Source: Lagopus muta
Lineage: Eukaryota; Chordata; Aves; Galliformes; Phasianidae
DNA length: 64,000 bases
Assembly: GCF_023343835.1 (NCBI RefSeq)
Contig: NC_064442.1
Coordinates: 18,090,501 to 18,154,500, forward strand
Reading direction: 5' to 3'
The notes below the pieces were generated by a model that saw nothing but the letters and a program-made list of their open reading frames with translations, had not been told where the DNA came from and did not search any database. The position numbers and the translations under genes were made by a program. The stretch's first letter is position 1; each line of letters opens with the position of its first letter. Below are positions 13,223 through 27,580 of this stretch, one piece after another.

Positions 13223-14424
13223 CCAAAATCGGTGAGCACCCAGTTTGACTTTCTTTTGATAAACCTTGAAGAAAATAGAGTTTTTAATATGTTTTAAATG
13301 GGGGATCTTTCAACTTCCAGGGTTAATGTGCAGCTCAGAAGTTAAAGTCCCATGGAAGCAAATGGTGTCGACGGTTTCAATCGCCATTCACTGAAAATCT
13401 TACTAAGAACAATTCTGCTTCAGAACATCCTTTATCCCAAAATTGCCACACAACTAAAGAAGTCAATTTCTCAGCCAGCATCAGGAAAAGAACCTTTTGT
13501 CCCACTCTGTGCCGCAGTCCTGCTCAGACCGGCATCGATTTCTACTTGCCCTGTTCATGCTGGACAAGGAGTGCTTTTGTTAAAGCGCTGAGGCTTTCCA
13601 AAGGCAGGGTTTTTACTCAATTTGGGGAGATCAAAATGTTTCAGTTTCATTATCTGAAGAAATCAGGAGCTGCGCTGAAAGCTCACGGCAAGCATTAACT
13701 CCCCTCATCCATCTTTGCCACCTCCATGGTCAATTAATAATCCCCGTCTCTATGACTGGAGGAACAGAGGGGTTAAATTAATTGCTTCTGACCACTTAGT
13801 GAGTCTGGGAGAGACCCTGGGAAGCTCGTCTTGCTGCTGCCTGCAAATCAGCTGGAGAAAAAATACACTTTTCCTGGCAAAGGTGCACGACTTACAGAAA
13901 TATTTATGTCCCTGCGCTGGCTCGCTTGTTATCATCCAAAATGTTTCTGCTGGAGGTCGTCACAAAGCAACTGCGTGGGGCTTCTCCAGCCACGGGGTGA
14001 ATTAAATATATCAGGGATGTTTGCTGCAAGAGGAACCGTGATTAAGCACAGCCAGGGAAAGGTGATTTGTGGTTTTCTTTGTTGAACTGAAATTTTGGGG
14101 TTATCCAACAGAGCACAACCAAGCCTACGTGAAAACCAAGGCTTCTAATGACCATGCTGCCTACCTCTCAATTATGATGTTCCTCTCTGGACAGCCGTGC
14201 CAAGAAAATACTGCAGAAATGCTGGATATCTTGCAAACCTTAATAAATTAACAGCCTCTTCTTGCCAACAGCTCCAAATCACGGGTAGTCATTTTTAATG
14301 CTCAGCTTTCCACCCCTTCTGCATCACATTCTTCTTCCGTTGCTCCACAAGAACAACCAGGCATCCTGGAAATATCCTGGTGCTCCTCACCTTCCAGATC
14401 CTGCAAATGAGCTCCACAAGGCAA

Positions 14425-14635
14425 ACCCAACCTATGGGCAACCCATACATCAATACTTAACCCGTGGGCAACGCCCAACCCACAGGGCAACACAAACTCA
14501 TGGGCAAGACTCAACTCATGGGCAACTCTAACTCATGGGGCAACCTCAACCTATGGGCAATGCCCAGACCATGGGGCAGCCCCAATTCATGGGCAGTACT
14601 CACCTCATGGGCAGCCCTGACCCACGGAGCAATAT
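14425..14635 (+). repeat. 18-base minisatellite
   Basis: About a dozen imperfect copies of a unit close to ACTCATGGGCAACYCCAA run head to tail (for example near 14,503, 14,520, 14,536 and 14,590). Because 17-19-base units are mostly multiples of three, the array produces repetitive open frames on both strands that should not be taken as genes. Confidence 0.85.
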
Positions 14636-17600
14636 CCAATCCATCATCAGTACCCAGCTCATGATGCAAACCCAACCCACTGCTTTGGGGAATATCTCCA
14701 ACGTAGGGGGCAGACCTTGGATCTGCCAACTTCCTTCCCCATCACAGCTTGTTTGCTCCCTCCTGCCGACAGCGGGTTGTCGTGTCACGGATGAAGGGAA
14801 GGAAACAATGTGGAGGAAATTGATAAGCATGGCTTGAAAACCAGGGAAAGAACATTTGCCTGGGAGAAGCTGTGATTAGATCCGTGTGTGTGTGTCCTTT
14901 GCCAGCGCTCCTAAAAATAGAGCTTGGCTGCACAGACTGTCACACGCATGCAGACATGCTCTTGCTGAAGCTATATTTACCAGTCTGAGGCAGCCAGATC
15001 ACCATACGCAAGCCATACATCCCTCTCCAGCACTGGCATAAAGGGGAAAGGACCCCACTGAGTCCCCCCAAGGGATGTCCCCAAGCATCTAGAGGGTGAC
15101 TGGGGCCACCAAATTGTGGGCAAATGGCAAGATGGGGGAAATCACTTACGGAAGGTCCAAGCGTGGGGCTGGGTGTGAATGGGTTTGGGAGGATGGAGGT
15201 CCCACAGCTGCTGATCAGAGGAAGAAACTGGAGCGTGACCTACATTGCCCAGCTCCTCCACCCCCTGCCACGCTTGTTAGCCTCGTGATGAAGTGCTTGG
15301 AGGGACAAAATTGAGGCATTTTCCTCCTATTCATGATGTTTCTGAAGAGGATATTTGAAGGCTGAGGCATTATTATCTACATATGTCTTCCCAGAGGTTG
15401 CGTGCAATTAGCATTATTCAGAGCTATGCAATTAGCATTAGCCACAGATATGTATTTTGGGTGGGAAAATAATTGTTTTTCTTCCCAGAGAAGTGGTTTC
15501 ATGCATGGTTTGCTCAGCTCTGACCATTTTGGTCCACTCCCAAATCTGGAAATAGGCCATTTGCCCTAGCTTGCCCCAGGAAATGGAGCAGGGGGAGCGA
15601 AAAATGACTGCACAACTGCAGCTTTTGTTAGAATCAGCTAATTTTGGACAAACTTGAAGATTCTGTAGATCCAATGGGCACCAAGACAATCAAGTGGCCC
15701 AGTGTCACCAGCAGCCCATGTCACTCCATTCCACCCATCACAGAGCATCTGCTGGGTGGCAAAGGTGCTTCTGCTAAAGGGAGAAGGTGTGAAGGGGACA
15801 TCACAGTGAATTTCTCCTACATTTTGCTATTGTCTGTTCGTATTGTAGCCTCTCAACAAAATCCAGTGAGTCTGGCTCTCCAGCAAGGCTTTTCCTCACC
15901 TCCTAATAGTGAGCTGCAGCACCCTAAATCATGCTAATCAGTGTGAAAGAGCTCTGATTTATCTTCACTGTATGGAAAGAGACATTAAGTTAGGATGTTG
16001 AGGGCTGTTTAGCAAGGCCACCTGCATAAATCCAGCCCATTCATCCCTCTAGCTGCTGATCAGAAAGCCTGGGCAAGGCCTGGACTCACTCAGATGCTCA
16101 CAGAGTGGCTTTACTGCTTGCAGAACGAGTTCTTGACATGGTGACTCCAGACACAACCACTCACCCACAACCACACTGCAAGCACTCATCTCACTCATGT
16201 CCTCTCCATGCCAGTAACTCATCCACCAGCCCCTTTGACCCAAATCTATATGGCCCTTGGATGCATTCAGTGCTTTCAGGAGAACAATAGGGACCTGCAT
16301 GCACCTCTGGTGGTGCTAAACCTCTTCTCCCCGACAGCAGCATCACTTCAGTCCAAGCTACAGCAAGCCCACAAGTGGAGCCCAGTGTTAATGCAGAAAT
16401 TACATTTCAGAAGCACTTCTCGCCAGCGCTGGCTGTGCAATACAATGAAACTGCAGTCATAAAAAGCTCTCCAGGTGCAAAAGGCTGTGAAAGGTTACAG
16501 CTCTCAGATGTGATTTCTTGGTACCTCTTGCCCTGCAGACCATGGTCAAGGGTAAAGTGGTGCTCAGTGCTGCCCTGAGTCGCCCCAGCCTGGATGCTGT
16601 TGTAACTCTTAGACTCTTCCTGCTATGGCCTTTCTAATCTAAGGTTTGGAAGATGTAGGTCATCCTTAAGATCCTGCAATTGCAAATAGATGGAGCATCT
16701 GCAATTGGTGACAAACCAGCAACAGCCATAAGTCCCAGCTGGACCCTCTAATCAAGTTTTGGGTGGTGGGGTCATTACAACAGGTAACTGATGAATGTGA
16801 GATTGGGAAATGATTATTTGTGCCGTTCATCCTAATTTCCAAAGCTGAAATGTCCCAGCTCATGGTGTGGGTGCACCTAGGATGGCCCAGTGCTCTCCAG
16901 CTGGTTGCATGCTGCAGCTTGTCCATCGCTGGCTGAAAAACACACCCCTGGTTTTGTCCAAAAGCTCAGGAGGGGCTCGCAGTGCTGCTGCCTCCCACAC
17001 GGCTGAAGCATCATCATCCAATCCACGATCGATCCAATCCTACTGCTTCTCATTTTGGGGCTGTTTCATTGCAGTTCGGCCCAGAAAGTGGATACATCAG
17101 TGCATGAAGTGTCAAGGCAATCAGTGCTGGCCTGGAGCTGGCTGCCAGCTTCAGCATACAGCAAGAGGAAGGGCTAGTGGGAAAATGAGAGCAAATGCAG
17201 CCGTAAAAGCCAAATATTTGTTTTATTTCATGCATATGCTCCATGCACAGTGAGTGAGAGGCCGAAGGCAGTCCCAGCTCTGATTGCTGCTGCTTCTGCT
17301 GAAGCAGTGTTAGAGCCTGAGGAAGGGAAGGGGAGGATCAGACACCATCAGTGCTAATGAGAGAGACCTGCTCCTCTCCACTCTGCTCTCTGCTCCTGTT
17401 GCTGTGCAACCCCTCTGGTTTGGGGATTGCTCTGCAGTCACAGCTGGGAGTCAAAGAGGTGGGGGGAGGATGGGAAAGGAATTCCTAGTCCCAGCAATCA
17501 AACCCCCAGTGCCTTCTGCTGCTCCATGGGCACATAAAAGGACCCAAAGAAGTGCCTTTTTGCATGGGAATCCTCTGTCAAAAGAGCTGGGTGTGCATCT

Positions 17601-18294
17601 GCCTAAAGGCAAAGCTGGTCAATGCTCTGAGATGGGAAGTGAAGGTGGGTGAGAGACAGTGAGACAAAAAGGGGAAAGCAGGGGGTGAAGGAAAGGCAAG
17701 AAGAGATAGAAGAGGCTATTTCAAGCATGAGATACCTGGAGGCCCCCGTGGGAGAGCCAGGAAGGAGGACAGTGTCTGCTTAACAGCAGTGATGCCCAGT
17801 GCTCAGTGTGTTGGTACCTTTCCATACAGCCCTGCCTGCGGGATTTCACATTGCTCAAATCATCTTCCCAAATCCATTACACCACTAATAGTTCCCGCCA
17901 GCTAATGGACAAAATACTCATGTAGAAGCGGTTCATTATTCAACCAGCCTCAGTGGCCAAATACCATTCATCAAGGCAAATATTTGCATTTTTATTCCAT
18001 CAACCAGCAAATGAACGATCAGCAAATACCCGCTCCTAGGCTCTGGCCAGAAGCAGCAGCGAGGGAACGTCCCAGAGAGCATCTCCATCACTTCATAGCC
18101 ACCAACACTACTGCCCTGTTTGCTTTGGGTCATAGGGAGGCATCAGTGATTTACAGAGCAGAGCATAAATATGAATAAAGGGAAAGGGTGGGGGCACATC
18201 TGGAGTGATTTCAGCATCCCTGTGCCCAGCAGCCCAACAGCAAGATGGGAACAGCTACAATTCTCCACTGTCATTCCCAGAGCACATTTGTCGA

Positions 18295-18520
18295 GGGAAT
18301 GGTTGTGCCAGGGGAGGTTCGGGTTGGATATTAGGAACATTTTTCTCTGAAAGAGTGGTCAGGCACTGGGACAGGCTGCCCAGGGAGGTGGTGGAGTCGC
18401 CGTCCCTGTTCAAGAACCATGGAGATGTGGCACTGAGGGACATGGTGATACTGGTGGACAGTTGGACTAACTGATCTTAGAGGTCTTTTCCAACCTTAAT
18501 GATTCTATGATTCTCATCAG
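18295..18520 (+). mobile_element. CR1 LINE 3' fragment
   Basis: Well preserved CR1 tail: 'ggaggttcgggttggatatt', 'gacaggctgcccagggaggt', 'ctgatcttagaggtcttttc', 'aaccttaatgattctatgat'. The copy is truncated and noncoding. Confidence 0.9.
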
Positions 18521-19962
18521 CACGCTCCTCATTTTTTCAAACTAAACCACATTAGTACCCTTGTACCAATATTGTCTTTTATCTTCACCAGCTCCTCCCC
18601 TGGGGTCCCCTTTTCCCTGAGCATCTCCCAGTGCCCGTGTGCTGCACAGGCTCCCGAGAGCTGGTGCAAACCAAGAGCTGCAAAGCCTTGAGCGCTTCCC
18701 CAGCTAAATAATTTATGATCCCCTCTCTGATCCTGTGCTCAGCCTGGCCAGCAGCCAACTCCACCCCGTGGATGGGGTCCTGGTGTTGGGGAGCCACCCA
18801 ACAGCTCATCCTTGGGTGAATACATGGTCCAGAGGAGGACAAGAGAGCTGTGGGTCAGTATGAGGGTAGATCCCAGCAGAGCATCCTCAGGATGAGCTGT
18901 GGTTTTGAACTTGGCGTGCTCGCTGCTCCCTTTGATCTCCCCTTCATTAGTCTCTCTCCTTTGCTCTCAAACGTAATTAATGCTTCCCTGATCAAAAGCC
19001 CAGTCATGAGGAGAGCTTTAACAGCTCATGTTTTATTGCGTGTTCCTATTAAAGAAGGGCTGCCGTGCTCAGGCAGAGGGGAGCAAGGAGAAGACTCCAT
19101 TTGGAGCCTCAAAACACCGTAAGTCCCCCCCTGCCCCATTGCCACAGACCATGGGAGCGTGCTGTCTCCCTCCACCACCCAGTGATGGATTTGCCCATGG
19201 TCTTGGACCCACCTAACCCACATCCAATATCCGAATTTTGACAAATCCTGCACCACCCGCACGCAGCATCCTTCTCTGCCAATCCACAAAGGGAAACCAA
19301 AGATATTTTTGCACTGAGGGTTTATTTTTGTGCTCGCATCCCAGTCCTGGACAACCCCATGCTGCCTCCGGCGCCAAGGTCATTGCACCCAGGTGGCATT
19401 GCCCAGCAGGAGCCCCAGGGCTGGCTTTGGTCTTGGCACGGCAGCCTGCCCAGACATCACAAAGTCACCTCAGATGACATTTTTCCAAAGAAGTTAGCTT
19501 GTCCTGATAAAAGCCAGCTCAAATCCTGTCTGTACAGACTTTGATCTTGCAGGTCTTTTCCAAAGTAGATGATTCTGCTATCACACAAATGCTTTTCTGA
19601 GGGAATGGGCTGGCGTTGCTGCTACGCAAGAAGATTATCTTCCAAACAGCTTTTGGTCAGGCACTCTTCTGCATGTTGTGTTGCAGAGGGTCCTGTGATA
19701 ATCATCAGCCCACGACGCCCAGCACCAGGAATTTGGGGGATGAGCCTCTGCATCCCCCAAAATGGAGATTCTTGTTTCTTGCCCCTGCAGCATGCAGGAG
19801 GATGGTGCATGTTTCAAGGTATAGCACAGGTAAGAGCTTCTCTCGGGTCAGGGAAATGAGAAACACATTGCAAAGGAAACACAGGGAACTAAAGGAGATG
19901 CAATACTCACGCTGAGGACATGCAATATATATAATACAGAAAATGAAGCAGCAGAGGTCACT

Positions 19963-20172
19963 CACAGAATCACAGAATCACCCGGGTTGGAAGGGACCTC
20001 AAGGATCATGTAGTTCCAACCCCCCTGCCTGGCAGGGCCACCAAACATCCACATTTAGATCAGGTTGCCCAGGACCCCGTCCAACCTGGCCTTGAACACG
20101 TCCAAGGATGGAGCATCCACAACCTCCCTGGGCAGCCCGTTCCAGGGCCTAACCACTGCAACCCTGTCTCTT
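19963..20172 (-). mobile_element. CR1 LINE 3' fragment, inverted
   Basis: Among the best preserved CR1 copies in the window: 'agaatcacagaatcacccgg', 'ttggaagggacctcaaggat', 'ggttgcccaggaccccgtcc', 'gggcagcccgttccagggcc'. It reads 3' to 5' on the plus strand. Confidence 0.92.
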
Positions 20173-22425
20173 GCAAGCACAGGATTAGCAAGGCAGGGTT
20201 TTGGGTTTTGTGTTTGGTCAGCTGCTCCTGCATCCCATAAGAGATGCTCCTCAAGTGATGCTCCACTATGGTTCAGCTCCAAGTCTGCCTAAGCTCAAGC
20301 TGTCAGGATTAAATATCTCGTGTTGCTTAAAGCAGCTTGTCATGTTACTTCAGAACAACTTAGAGTTACTCTCAGCTTTACCAATGAGGAAAGCTTTCCT
20401 CTTGCTGTCAGAGTGTTGGAAGAGCCCATCCCCAGCACAGCAGAGCCTGCAGCAGGTTGGAAGGCTCATCCAGCACTTACAGAATTGTCAGGTGGGCGTC
20501 TCTGAACATTCTCTTGTTTCATGACTCTTGTTTCATGGATCTCAGGAGCACAGGGAATCTCTCCTCTCAGCTCCTTCTTCCCCACTGCCAGCACTCCAAG
20601 CTGGGGATGCATCACGGTATCAAAAAGTTTTGACAATTTTGGATCCCAAGATCAGGATAGCCCCTTTTTTGGGGGCATGGGTCTTTCCTGCTGAGCTTCA
20701 TGGGAGATACATGGATGATAGCAAGAGAAACCCATATCCCCATCCATCTCCATGATTTTTTTTCTTTGCTTCCCATGCCCAAATCATTTGCAGGGTGAAG
20801 AACTGCAGAGGGAGAGGCTGCAAAAATGGGCATGTCAGAATAGATGCTGTGTGCAGGATGCTCACCTGAGATCCAGCCATGGGCCCATGAGTATTGAAAT
20901 AGAAAGGTGTTAAGAGTCCAAAGCATCTTGGTGCTGTGGCAGGGACCTGCCCTACACCTCTAAGCTACTTCCCATCACTTCCACATTTCTCTGCATGAAA
21001 ATCTGGCTGCGTATGGGGAGGTTTCTTGGGATGTCTCCAAATGTTCGCATTGCAAAGGAAGAAAACCCTTGTCAGATGGCAATCTGCATTCAAAGGCAGC
21101 TCTCAGCCCACCAAGCAGCACCCAAACCCCATGGAAGGGTGGCAGTTCCCTTTCTGGTCCACAATGTCCCCCTTCAGAGGATGCAATAGGAACTCAGACC
21201 TTTGCTTTGAGGTGGTTTGTTGCAGTGAGGTTCAGGACCCGTCTATAACCCCTCCAAAGACACTATCAAAGGGCACTATCACAGGCTGTCCCTATACAAG
21301 CTTCCCTGCTTCAACCTCACAGGCCAGTACAAGGTGGGAACCTTCTACAAGACACCATTCAACTGCATCACAAACGTCAGGGTTAATTTTACCCAAATTA
21401 AGGCATTGGGAGGCCCTATGCCTTCCTTCAGCTGCACAAAACCAAGATGGGTACGTTGCTACTGGCTGGGAGAGCATCCTCCATGTGCACCCGCATCGCT
21501 GCCGTGGGGTATGGAAAACGAGACAGCATCACGTGGGGTGCTCACATCCCAGCGTATCTCAGCCCCAAGCAGAGCCAGAGGCAAGCTGAGCACGCACACG
21601 TGTGATTTCACACGAGCCAACTCCCAGACACGCTCCAGCACCGCGTCCCCAGCTCACCCAAACACACAGCACCCTCCCGCACTGCAGCCCACGCGCCCAC
21701 AAAGCTGGTTAAACAAACCAAGCTATTTTTCCCTGCAAGCTCAGAGGGAAGAAAAATATATATTGCAGTTGCTGCTATACTTAAGCACTTGGCTCTTACC
21801 AAGGAGAGATAGCGGTGGGTAATCCAAGCCTTGTAGCAAATGGCTTTGAGTGGGAAAGTTTGCACTGGCGTAACGAAAGCGATGCCTTCTGAAGTTTCAG
21901 GCGCAGCACGGGCATCTCCCCATCATCTATGAAGCAAAGAAGGCTTCCATAAAATTTGTCTAATCCTTTCCAATTTAGGAAGATTTAAATCTTTCTATTT
22001 TCATCAAATATGTGCCAGCCTACAGGACGGATCCTCTAAGCACACCCAGAAGAGCACAGCCAAATGCACACAAGGTTATAAGAGCTTTCTCATTACATCC
22101 TGTCCACAAACAACCCCCATAGGATATTTCAGGGAGGAAAAAAAAAAGAGCAGTTGCAGCATTATTTATGTCTACTTCCCCCAAAGCTCAGAAAGAGCCA
22201 GATGTATTTTGTCCAGGCTGTCCCAGAAAGCTCCTGACAAGGAAGAGCCCAAATTGGAGCATCTGCTGGGTGACTTTGAATGCTGTGAGTGATGCAGCAG
22301 GAGAGCACAGATACAGCTGGGTAGGCACCCCAAAAACAAGCCATGGGCAGACACAGCCAGGGGATGCCTCATAGGGTCCCCATCTGGCACAACGGGGCCT
22401 CGTCATCCATAGGGAGCACACATGA

Positions 22426-22545
22426 TAGAATGACAGAGTCATAGAACAGCTTAGATTGGAAGGGACCTTAAAGATTGTTTAGTTGCAATCCCCTTGCCAT
22501 GGATGAGACTGCCATGGGTCTTTGGGCAGCTCATGGTGGATGAAG
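22426..22545 (-). mobile_element. CR1 LINE 3' fragment, inverted
   Basis: Inverted CR1 tail of about 100 bases: 'gatagaatgacagagtcata', 'ttggaagggaccttaaagat', 'caatccccttgccatgga'. It is truncated. Confidence 0.85.
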
Positions 22546-25144
22546 GGCGGACAAACAAAACCCATTTTTTCCCATTTGAACTGGAACTTAGGGCCAGCAC
22601 CTCACTCATCCTCATTTCCTAAATTGCTGGGCTGGTCTCCAAACCCTGGAAATCTCACACTTGGGTAGGATACAAACCTTTTCCACCAGGTTGTTTTACA
22701 GAGGTGGGTAGACCATGCCTTGCAGTGCCCAACCCAACACAGCCCCACTTGCAGCTCCTTGTATTTCTTGAAACCTGTCATTATAGAACCTCCTGGCTCG
22801 GCTGGGATAGTGCTTTATTATGAAACACGAGTTGCTCTTTTCAAAGGAAGGAGATGTGGGAGATGGAGACAGTCATCCCAACCTTCTATTGGTGCCAGCT
22901 CCCTGCAAACACGGATGTACAGGTGAATTGCTGAAGCAATGGGGACTCACCAGCCACTGTTTAGATGCATGGCCATGAAGTAGGCACTGCTTCATGGAAG
23001 AGCAAGGGAGAAGTGTTGCAGAGCACGAGGGATGGAAAAAAGGAAAACACAATGAAATAAACTGAGCAAGACGTGAGATGGAATGGGCAGCTTCCATGTG
23101 CTGCTGCCCATCTTGGCAAGAAGGACAGCAGATGTCTCACTGCATCAGACAGAGGAGGAATTACAGGAAAGCAGCAAGGTGAAATAATCACAAGCCCTTC
23201 AAAGTCAGCTCCGCGAGGTTTGAGGGAACACGGGCTTAATTTCATCAACTGTGAAAACCCATTAGCATCTTGCTAAAGTCCACTTGAAATATTCATCTGG
23301 AGGATACTGTATGCAAAACTGCCTTAAAAGCTGCTGCAAAATATGAACATTGGCATTTAAATTCTCCTCTCACAGAGGTCACCTCCCAGCTGGTTCAAAG
23401 GTGGCAGCAGGGACAGCATCACAGGGTCACCACCCAAGGGATGGGGCAACCCACGCAAGGAGTCCTTTGCTAACATTGGGAGAACAGAGCAAGTTTTGGC
23501 CTCTTTCCAGTGGGTTTCCCATCCTGGGGGCTTGCCCTCACTGATCTCCCACCACGTGGTTCAGGGTCCTCTGCAAATCCTCCCCATGGTCCCAGCCCAA
23601 ACCCAACACTTCAGACGAGGTATCTGAGCCTGCAACCTGGGGACAGCCCCATTCTCTTCCTGTCCAAAAGCTGCAGATTTTGGGGGCAATTCTTGACTTT
23701 TTCCCCAAAAAGCCACCAAATCCAGGGGCAACGTGGCTGACAAATTAACAGAAGGCAGCCCCGCCTCAGTGGGGAATTGGAAGGCAAGAAGCTCTCCACC
23801 ATGATCCTTGCGATTAACGAAATATATAATTAGCATGCCAAAGCAAGGTTTGCCAGTGCCTATAAATACAAGCCAGCAGTGACTCAGCAAAGCTGCAGCT
23901 ATTTTTTTTTACCCCTTAATTTCCCAGGTAGGTGCATCTTGGGGTCCTGGCTCCCAGGGATGCTTCGCAGAGGTCGCCATGGAAACCCAACGCTGCAGAA
24001 ATCGGAGATTCGCTGGGAGAAACCTGCACAAAACCCCACAACCCCAGCCAGGGATGGTGTGGAATAGGTTGGCAGCATGAAAACGGGGCTTTGAGCTTTA
24101 TTTTTTAAGCTCTTCCTGGCTTTTAGAGCCATCCCTGCTACGTGGCAGTGAAGATTCTTTGTTGTCTCCTATGGGGATGTGCTGGGAGGCTGGAGGCACA
24201 AAGCAGATTTAACTCATTTACCGACCCCCCCAACCCAACAGCGGTAACATTTGGGGTTCCTGATGCTTTTTCTACACCCCATGGGTGCTCTCAACCAGCC
24301 CTAAGATACAAAACCCTCAGATGTACATTCTGTGATTACCAAGCTTAAAGGATATTTTTTCGCTTGCATAGCAGGGCCCTGGAGCAGAGACAGGCAAAGT
24401 TTTCCAGGAAAGAAAAAAAAAAAAGCCAACAAAACACTGAACGCTTGGCAATCCCCAAATTTCCATGCTTTTGTCCAAGTTTCAAAGAGCTCTTTGTGCC
24501 TGGAGGATGCCAGCGCTGTCTCACTGCGACATTTCAACAAGGCACCGCCGCTGAAAGGAGATTTGCATTTGGAAACTCCCTGCAATTTTGCTTTTCCATT
24601 CCTGTTCTGTAGAAAATCCAGCTTGAAACCAGCTCTGTGTTGGCTAGCCAGCCCAGGAGCTGAGGGATGGCTCCTACCCACCTGGATCACAGCGGGGATG
24701 GGCACCACCTCCCAGTAGCTGTGTTAATATTCCCAATATTAATGATGCTGTAGCGGTTTGAAGGCTGAGAGCTGTGCTTTTCAGTGCACAGTTGATTAGA
24801 AAAGCAGAGTGAGGAACTTAACATGCTCCTGGCATCCGGCAAAGGCTGTCTGCCTCAAGGGAGCAGCTTCATTTTGGGAAGGAACCACTCGAGTGCACAG
24901 AATTTCAACGGCAGGTGATTCCCATTGCTTGCAATACTAGAAGGGAAGGAAAAAAAGAGGATCTTTCTTTTTTAGCTTAAGTGAAACATTCCCCACACCC
25001 TGGGGATTTACCCTTATTTGTGCTTCTCTGCTCAGCAAGCAAGGGAACAAATGCGACGTGGGGTGATGCTATCTGTGAACATCAAGAAGGCCTTAAATCA
25101 AAGTCATCCCATTGACCTCTCTATCACTGATATCTTTTCCATGC

Positions 25145-25368
25145 GAAGTTTGGATATTAGGAAGAAATTATTGTCAGAAAGAGGGGTCAGGAGCTGGCAC
25201 AGCAGCCCAGGGAGGTGGTGGGGGCACCCTGGAGCTGCTCCAGAACCATGGAGATGTGGCACTGAGGGACGTGGTCATTGGGCACAGTGGGATGGCTTGG
25301 GGTTGGGCTGGGGGGATCTTAGCGGTCCTTTCCAGCCTTAACGACTCTATGATTCTATGGCATGCTCA
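25145..25368 (+). mobile_element. CR1 LINE 3' fragment
   Basis: CR1 tail: 'tttggatattaggaagaaat', 'cccagggaggtggtgggggc', 'accatggagatgtggcactg', 'tttccagccttaacgactct', ending 'atgattctatgg'. Confidence 0.9.
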
Positions 25369-27431
25369 AATGGTAAAATTAGAGACCCAGCACCCTCACA
25401 CTTCACCCAGGGTCTCTCAAACCAGCCAGCACATCCCCCTAATCTTTCCATTTTGTCCTTCCTGTTTACAGCTGTCTCCCACGTCTAGCCACCTTGGAGC
25501 ATCTTCAAGCAGAGCTCAGTGCCCACAGAGCTACAGAGGAAGGACAAGAGCCAGAAACATGGATAAGGTCACCACAAGGCTTTTAAAAATGTAAATGAAG
25601 CCCAAGGAGCTGGACTAATCCTGCAAGCAATGAGATTAGCACAAGGTCCCCTTGGCGCAGGTTGAGCCCATCTGCTTGGGATTCCCCTTGAGAAGGATGC
25701 CCCCAAGGACAGCACCAAGCCAACTGCTCCCAAGGGCACCTCTGGCACTGTCCCACTCCTGGTACGAGATGTCAAGCAAGGGGAAAGGAAAAAAATAAGA
25801 TGTGGTTTGGTCCCAGTCAGCATTTCGGTCACAGAGCATCACTGCTGATGCTTCATCCCTCGAAGGGAAAGGAAAGTGCAAGGGAAGCTGGAAAGCTCGA
25901 ACCCAAGGCTTCAGGAGAAGGAGGAGTTTTGCTTTCAGAGTTTATTTGGGAAGTCTTGGAAAAGCTGTAGGAAAAGTCATGGAGCTCCAGCCCTGCCGCA
26001 GCTCTGCTCCCCAGTACCAGGCTGTCAGAGCCAGGCACAGCTTCTTCAATCCAGCACCATTATTAAAGATTTATGCTTAAAATACAGCAGCCAGCCCCCA
26101 CCCTGAACAAAGCAGCCACATACAGGCAAGTGGGAGAAGAACAGATCCTTTAACTCCTGACCCCAGCAGGTGCTTTGGGATGTTAAACTTCAGCTTTAGA
26201 ATCTATTTATCATATTTGTCTCCAGTTCACCGCCTGCTGCTCACCATCCTCCCAACACCTTCACCAAAACACAGAACCAAAGGGAAACTGAGGCACAGGA
26301 CACCAATACCACCCAGCAGTACCCATGGTTTTCAGCCCTACGTGCAGACTGGAGCCTACCTCTCCCTAGAGAACTCCTCTACTACACTACCAGAGCCAAA
26401 AATGAACATTTTTACACTTCTCTCATCTAGGGAACTCCCTTCCCAGACGCTCAGAGCTCACACCAAGCTCCTTCCCATTGCAGGTTGCATCGGTGAGCCT
26501 CCAGCACAAGCCCACTACAGGCTTCACAAACCCCTCTAAGGCTCCACTGCCCTCACTGGGATGATTAATAGCCTTTCAGCCAGTAAAACAAAAACCCATT
26601 AAGAGCACTAATATTTGTTCTCCCTGCTCTCTGTCTACTTCATCTCATCCTTCAACACAAGCCCTGTCTGTTTGCAGATGAAGACAGAAACCCCAAAAGC
26701 CCAGATCCCATGGAGAAGAGCCCCTTTTGGGGGGTTGCTCATCGTTCAGCAGCACAGAGACCCTCTCCCATCGCTGTAAACCCCCAAACCCTCTCACTTT
26801 GAGGAGCTGCTGGGGCTCTTGGAAGCCTTTTATACCTGCATTTCCACGTGGGATGCATCTGAGCCCTGAGCAGCCTTGCAGTGGCCCATTGCCCACTGCC
26901 TGATGCAACAAGTCAATAAACCACATTCAGCAGCTGGATGGGATGGGATGCACATTTTCCATGGGGATACAAAGTCACTCAAACAAAGCATTTATCTCAG
27001 GGAAGGAGCTTGGAAGCACCTGGGAATATTCCCACACGCACTCCCAACCAAGCAGTCCATTTGAGAGATCGTGCTCACTCCAGTGCTTTGTTTTCAGAGA
27101 TTTTTCTTTTAATATGCTTGAAAACGACCCAAAATTGCCCAGTTGCAACACAACACGTGGCCTGGTTGTATTTACAACATCTAAAAACCATCGTTCCCCA
27201 AAACAAGGGTAGCTTGACCACACGTGGGCCATCTCCCCCCAAAATCCCACCTGTCCACCAGCACTCATGGTGAGCATCAGGATGTCAGCCAACGCCTGCA
27301 CTGAGCACCCCAACAGTGTTTTGGTGCAGATGTGAATTTCCACACCACCTTTTGGCTAAAGTCCATTCCTCCATCAGCATCCAAAGGGAGTTCTCCCATT
27401 GGAGCAGCAGGAGGGGTCCCACTGGTCCAAG

Positions 27432-27580
27432 CCATAGAATCACAGAGTTGCTTGGGTTGGAAGGGACCTCAAAGATCACATAGTTTCAATCCCACACCAC
27501 AGGCAGGATTGCCACCCACCAGATCAATCTGCCCAGAATCCCATCCAACTTGGCCTTGAATGCCTGCGGGGATGGGCTGG
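27432..27580 (-). mobile_element. CR1 LINE 3' fragment, inverted
   Basis: Inverted CR1 tail: 'catagaatcacagagttgct', 'ggttggaagggacctcaaag', 'ccacccaccagatcaatctg', 'cttggccttgaatgcctgcg'. Confidence 0.9.
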
